This document shows positions 7,203 through 9,945 of a stretch of DNA of 9,945 nucleotides, one piece after another (position 1 is the first letter of the stretch; each line of letters opens with the position of its first letter). The position numbers and the translations under genes were made by a program. This stretch comes from Victivallales bacterium (lineage in GTDB: Bacteria > Verrucomicrobiota > Lentisphaeria > Oligosphaerales > Oligosphaeraceae). Below the pieces are notes generated by a model. It had not been told where the DNA came from. It ran no database searches and saw only the letters and a program-made list of their open reading frames with translations. The stretch is taken from contig JAFYGL010000636.1 in assembly GCA_017543165.1 (NCBI GenBank), positions 1 to 9,945 of the forward strand, written 5' to 3'.

Positions 7203-7246
7203 AAAACAAAACAGGTGTCAGACAACATATCAACTATGGAGTTTAG

Positions 7247-9697
7247 ATGATGAAAGAAAGACATTACCTCTTGATGACATGCCTGATTGTGATGTTGCTT
7301 GCAATCATGCAGCCGACAATGGCACTTGAACCGATAAAGGCCGTGGAGGGCATCCGCGGCAAGGCGGCGCACATTGAAGGATACACTACATATCTGGAAG
7401 ACACGGGGCGCTCAGACTTCGCAATTGAAAACGGAATGACGGTTTCCCTCTGGCTTCGCCCTGAAGACTGGGGTCATCAAAGCGTGTTGCTTGGCAATGT
7501 GGGGACTTTTGACTTGCTGAAGCGTGGCATCAGCGGGGGAAATGGCTTTTACTTCTGGGAACGCGGCTCCCGTCGCGCAGGCTCCCTGCTTTGGGCGCCA
7601 AAGGCATTCCCCTCCCCACTGGGCAAATGGATGCATATCGCGTTTTCATACGACCAGAAAGGGCATGGCGTCGGCTACCTGAATGGAAAGAAAGTTGCGG
7701 AGCAGCTGCCTGGACAAGAACCCAAGGGACAGGGCATCGTCAAAATCAAGAGCAAGAATCCCTGGAAGAACAAAAGTTTCAACATCTGCGGCAGCAGCTT
7801 CGCAGGCGATGTGGATGAGGTCTATATCTACGGAAGAGTCTTGTCGGAAGAAGAAATCGCCAATCTTGCCGCGGGCAAGGCGCCCGCTGGTGCGCTGGCG
7901 GCATATCTGATGGAGGACGAGAACAATCCTGGCAAGGATTACTCGGGCAACGAGCGCCATCTGAAGCAGGTGGAAGGCACCCAGGGCGGCCATGTGCCGA
8001 TTCTGGGATACGAACTGGATTTGCCAGCCGCAGCAACAGGCAATGGCGTGACGGCATATTGCCGTTCCTGCGTGGACAGGGTCTTCCAGAAAGACCGTCT
8101 GAAGACAGTAAAAGTCCAGGATGTGCCAGCCGCTGAACTTGCAGGCAACGAATATGAGACATTCCAGCTGGTGGTTCTTCCTGAAAGACAGCTGGACAAA
8201 GTGAACATCTCCCTTCCGCCATTTGAATACAAGGGCATGAAGATACCAGCGGAACTGCGCCAGATTGGATATGTCAGGATACCCAAGCCCAGCAACATCA
8301 AGACGCCCAAGGCGGGCGCCAATGTGTTCGGCGAGATGGTTAGCGTGTATCCTGGGCCAGAGGCCGCGCCTGGCATGTACCCGGACCCCTTGCCGAAAAT
8401 GGAAAAGGACCTGGTGCTCAAGGCAGGGGAGAGCCGCGGCTTCTGGGTGACAGTCAAGTCCCCCGCAAATGCGCCCGCAGGCATATACCGCAGCACAGCC
8501 ATTGTCAGCGACAGCAAGGGCGTTGCGCTGCGCGTGCCGCTGTCCATCAAGGTACGTGGCTTCTCACTTCCCGATGAGCGCCATTGCACACATATCACCA
8601 GTGTCCACACATCCATTTCCGAAACCAGGGACATAGACAAATTCTATGAGATAATGCATAGCTTCTACCTCTCTCCAACCCTGCCCAAAAATGGGGTGAA
8701 CGCCACTTTCGACGAAAAGGGCGACATACACCTTGACACGGCAAAATGGGATGCGGAGATGGAAATCGCCATTGGGAAGTACAATCAGCAACTGCTGTTC
8801 CTGCCGCCTATCGGACTGTACGGAATACCAAAAGGCGAGAATGCCACCGCAAAGATGTTTGATGTGCAAGTCACCAAGGGCGACGGGCATCTCACACCAG
8901 AATTCGCCGAACGCTTTGCCAAGTATCTGGAGGCAATGTCCGCGCACCTGAAGAAAAAAGGCTATCTTAGCCGCACTCGCATCACACTTGTGGACGAGCC
9001 CCACACGCCCAACGATTTCTCAATATGCTGGGAAGTGTCAAGGCTGGTGAGAAAGCATGCTCCTGAAATCAAAATCCAGATAGAAAAATGGCCCACCAAG
9101 GAAAGCATCGGCTGCGCGGACGTATGGTGCCTGGGAGCATGGCAACTGGGCCAGATGGAGGCGGCACTCAAGAGAGGCGAAAAAATCGAGCACTACCCAA
9201 ACTGGCACATGCTCATAGACAGACCTGTCATGGACCGCAGAATGATGGGCTTCCTCATGTGGAAGCACGGCGTCTCGGGAATAACACACTACGCCCTCGA
9301 TTCAAATTGGGACAATGCAGTTGAACTCAGGTCCCCTGCCCTCCGCTATCCAGACGGGCGCACCATCTACGGCTCAGGACTGGTCATGTACCCAGAAAAG
9401 GACAGGATGCCAATGCCCTCCATGAGAATCGAGACCATAAGGGATTCACTGGACGACTACGAATACATCTACATGCTGGACAGACTGGCGGAAACGCACT
9501 CTGGCAAACCAGAGGCCACAGAGGCAAAGCAGTACATAAAGGATGCCTGCGCCAAGCTGGTGCCCTGCTACGAATCCTTTGGCGACGGGCTGAAGGCGGG
9601 ATGGAAGACACTGGAATGGGAACTGGATCCCCACGTGCTCCTCAAGTACAGGCTCGGTATAATGGACAGGATTGAAAAGCTACAGTCAATGAAATAA
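7247..9697 (+). CDS. Secreted LamG-domain GH123/DUF4091-type glycoside hydrolase
   Basis: This encodes 816 residues. ATG 7247 (or the adjacent ATG 7250) follows GGAG at 7238-7241. A signal peptide spans 1-26, with likely cleavage after TMA. Residues about 36-212 form a LamG/concanavalin A-like domain (VSLWLRPEDW, the WMHIAFSYD strand, GDVDEVYIYGRVLSEEEI), usually glycan binding. A beta-rich region (about 250-440) precedes a barrel domain of GH123/DUF4091 type. The adjacent pair Asp583-Glu584 in TLVDEPHTPND aligns with the Asp-Glu pair that GH123 beta-N-acetylgalactosaminidases use for substrate-assisted catalysis. The C-terminal MRIETIRDSLDDYEYIYMLDRL is a hallmark of this family. It probably removes a hexosamine from an external glycan, but many family members are untested and specificity is unproven. 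It is bracketed by two copies of the inverted-repeat element and divergent from the AraC-type regulator. Confidence 0.9.
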   Translation: MMKERHYLLMTCLIVMLLAIMQPTMALEPIKAVEGIRGKAAHIEGYTTYLEDTGRSDFAIENGMTVSLWLRPEDWGHQSVLLGNVGTFDLLKRGISGGNGFYFWERGSRRAGSLLWAPKAFPSPLGKWMHIAFSYDQKGHGVGYLNGKKVAEQLPGQEPKGQGIVKIKSKNPWKNKSFNICGSSFAGDVDEVYIYGRVLSEEEIANLAAGKAPAGALAAYLMEDENNPGKDYSGNERHLKQVEGTQGGHVPILGYELDLPAAATGNGVTAYCRSCVDRVFQKDRLKTVKVQDVPAAELAGNEYETFQLVVLPERQLDKVNISLPPFEYKGMKIPAELRQIGYVRIPKPSNIKTPKAGANVFGEMVSVYPGPEAAPGMYPDPLPKMEKDLVLKAGESRGFWVTVKSPANAPAGIYRSTAIVSDSKGVALRVPLSIKVRGFSLPDERHCTHITSVHTSISETRDIDKFYEIMHSFYLSPTLPKNGVNATFDEKGDIHLDTAKWDAEMEIAIGKYNQQLLFLPPIGLYGIPKGENATAKMFDVQVTKGDGHLTPEFAERFAKYLEAMSAHLKKKGYLSRTRITLVDEPHTPNDFSICWEVSRLVRKHAPEIKIQIEKWPTKESIGCADVWCLGAWQLGQMEAALKRGEKIEHYPNWHMLIDRPVMDRRMMGFLMWKHGVSGITHYALDSNWDNAVELRSPALRYPDGRTIYGSGLVMYPEKDRMPMPSMRIETIRDSLDDYEYIYMLDRLAETHSGKPEATEAKQYIKDACAKLVPCYESFGDGLKAGWKTLEWELDPHVLLKYRLGIMDRIEKLQSMK

Positions 9698-9709
9698 TTA
9701 CAGGAGAAA
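9698..9709. repeat. 12-bp direct repeat flanking element copy 2, left copy
   Basis: TTACAGGAGAAA here is identical to 9897-9908. The pair flanks the element, as a target-site duplication would. The right copy contains the AGGAGA ribosome site of the next gene. One caution is that GAGAAA also precedes the left arm of copy 1, so the last six bases may belong to the element, leaving only TTACAG as duplicated target. Confidence 0.75.
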
Positions 9710-9893
9710 ATTTCAAGACATCCAATGTGAGCGCCTTAGCGGCACTCACTCAGGTTGGCCAACGGGCAGGATAAAGCCCCAGGCAATCCCATGCGGGTTG
9801 TCCAACCTGATTGGCAGTCCAACAGACGAAAGCATGCCAGTTGGCCAACTTGAGTGAGCGCCATAAGGCGCTCACATTGAATGTCTTGAAATT
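9709..9893. repeat. Inverted-repeat element, copy 2
   Basis: The arms 9709-9763 and 9840-9893 (55 and 54 nt) pair with roughly 90 per cent identity and one indel, around a 76-nt centre. The outer part is the same as in copy 1 (AATTTCAAGACAT, then ATGTGAGCGCCTT). The inner part, CACTCACTCAGGTTGGCCAAC and its partner, is absent from copy 1. It begins 11 nt after the stop of the LamG/GH123-like gene and ends 20 nt before the next start codon. An RNA hairpin this long could also act as a terminator or processing signal, though no T run follows. Confidence 0.9.
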
Positions 9894-9896
9894 ACC

Positions 9897-9908
9897 TTAC
9901 AGGAGAAA
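9897..9908. repeat. 12-bp direct repeat flanking element copy 2, right copy, with ribosome binding site
   Basis: This is the second copy of TTACAGGAGAAA. AGGAGA at 9901-9906 lies 7 nt before ATG 9914 and is the ribosome binding site of the next gene. Confidence 0.8.
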
Positions 9909-9913
9909 CAACA

Positions 9914-9945
9914 ATGCACAACAAAAACACGAATCATTTCACACT
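9914..9945 (+). CDS. Start of a probable prepilin-like (type IV pilin signal) protein, truncated by window end
   Basis: Only 11 codons are visible, reading MHNKNTNHFTL (the last codon is CTN, so Leu). AGGAGA with 7-nt spacing supports ATG 9914. A short polar N-terminus ending in H-F-T-L matches the beginning of the FTLIELLVV prepilin cleavage/methylation signal seen in very many Lentisphaerae and Planctomycetes proteins, often beside secreted hydrolases. The decisive IELLVV residues lie beyond the window, so the call is an inference from four residues and context. Confidence 0.5.
   Translation, partial: MHNKNTNHFT

Larger units (their letters stand above)
6887..7246. promoter_or_regulatory. 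Divergent intergenic region with repeated motifs and an inverted-repeat element
   Basis: This 360-bp region separates the AraC-type gene from the LamG/GH123-like gene. The half nearer the regulator is AT-rich and contains AACAATATTTAT twice (6899-6910 and 6989-7000) and (T)AAATTACA-type sequences three times (6917-6926, 6954-6962, 6965-6974). These are candidate binding sites for the regulator, but no standard consensus confirms it. The half nearer the glycosidase is the 149-bp element at 7054-7202. I see no confident promoter for the regulator; TTGGCA (6978-6983) with TAATTT (6955-6960) on the minus strand is the best pair. Confidence 0.5.

Noticed and set aside
7078..7329. Small repeat protein across the 39-bp repeats (13-residue period)
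   Set aside because: The 39-bp unit is a multiple of three so the frame stays open by arithmetic. It would overlap the signal peptide of the LamG protein in another frame and has no ribosome site; the palindromic structure explains the sequence better.

Overview
The window carries four complete protein-coding genes and the first codons of a fifth. It looks like a genome of the PVC superphylum, most plausibly a Lentisphaeria/Victivallales-type polysaccharide degrader. That placement is inference. It rests on very large secreted multidomain glycosidase-like proteins, an AraC-type regulator beside them, and a truncated final gene whose visible residues (NHFTL) match the start of the 'FTLIELLVV' prepilin-like signal abundant in that group. 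No rRNA, tRNA, CRISPR array or transposase gene was found.

Layout. 1-405: leader with a good sigma70-type promoter (TTGTCA, 16 nt, TATAAT) whose -10 lies inside a 6-9-6 dyad, plus a degenerate tandem repeat. 406-3924 (+): 1172-residue secreted protein with a CBM9-like module, beta domains, a central barrel-like region with a Tyr-Asp-Glu-Pro motif, a discoidin-like domain, a charged linker and a C-terminal beta domain. 3932-3967: hairpin between convergent genes. 3979-5568 (-): pyrG, CTP synthase, with all key residues. 5569-5986: intergenic region with two facing tandem arrays of an 8-bp unit that can form a long hairpin. 5987-6886 (-): AraC-type regulator. 6887-7246: divergent intergenic region with direct repeats and a 149-bp inverted-repeat element. 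7247-9697 (+): secreted LamG plus GH123/DUF4091-type glycosidase. 9709-9893: second, larger copy of the inverted-repeat element. 9914-end (+): start of a probable prepilin-like gene.

How the parts fit. The two secreted proteins share a glycan-hydrolase theme, and the AraC-type regulator is divergent from the second, so local sugar-responsive control is a reasonable guess. pyrG is housekeeping and appears unrelated.

The most unusual content is non-coding. Two related large inverted-repeat elements (shared ends, GTGAGCGCC core) lie on either side of the GH123-like gene, each in front of a start codon. The second is flanked by a 12-bp direct repeat that contains a ribosome binding site, as if it had inserted into a short intercistronic gap. 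A third, unrelated structure upstream of pyrG is built from inverted arrays with G-quadruplex potential on both strands.
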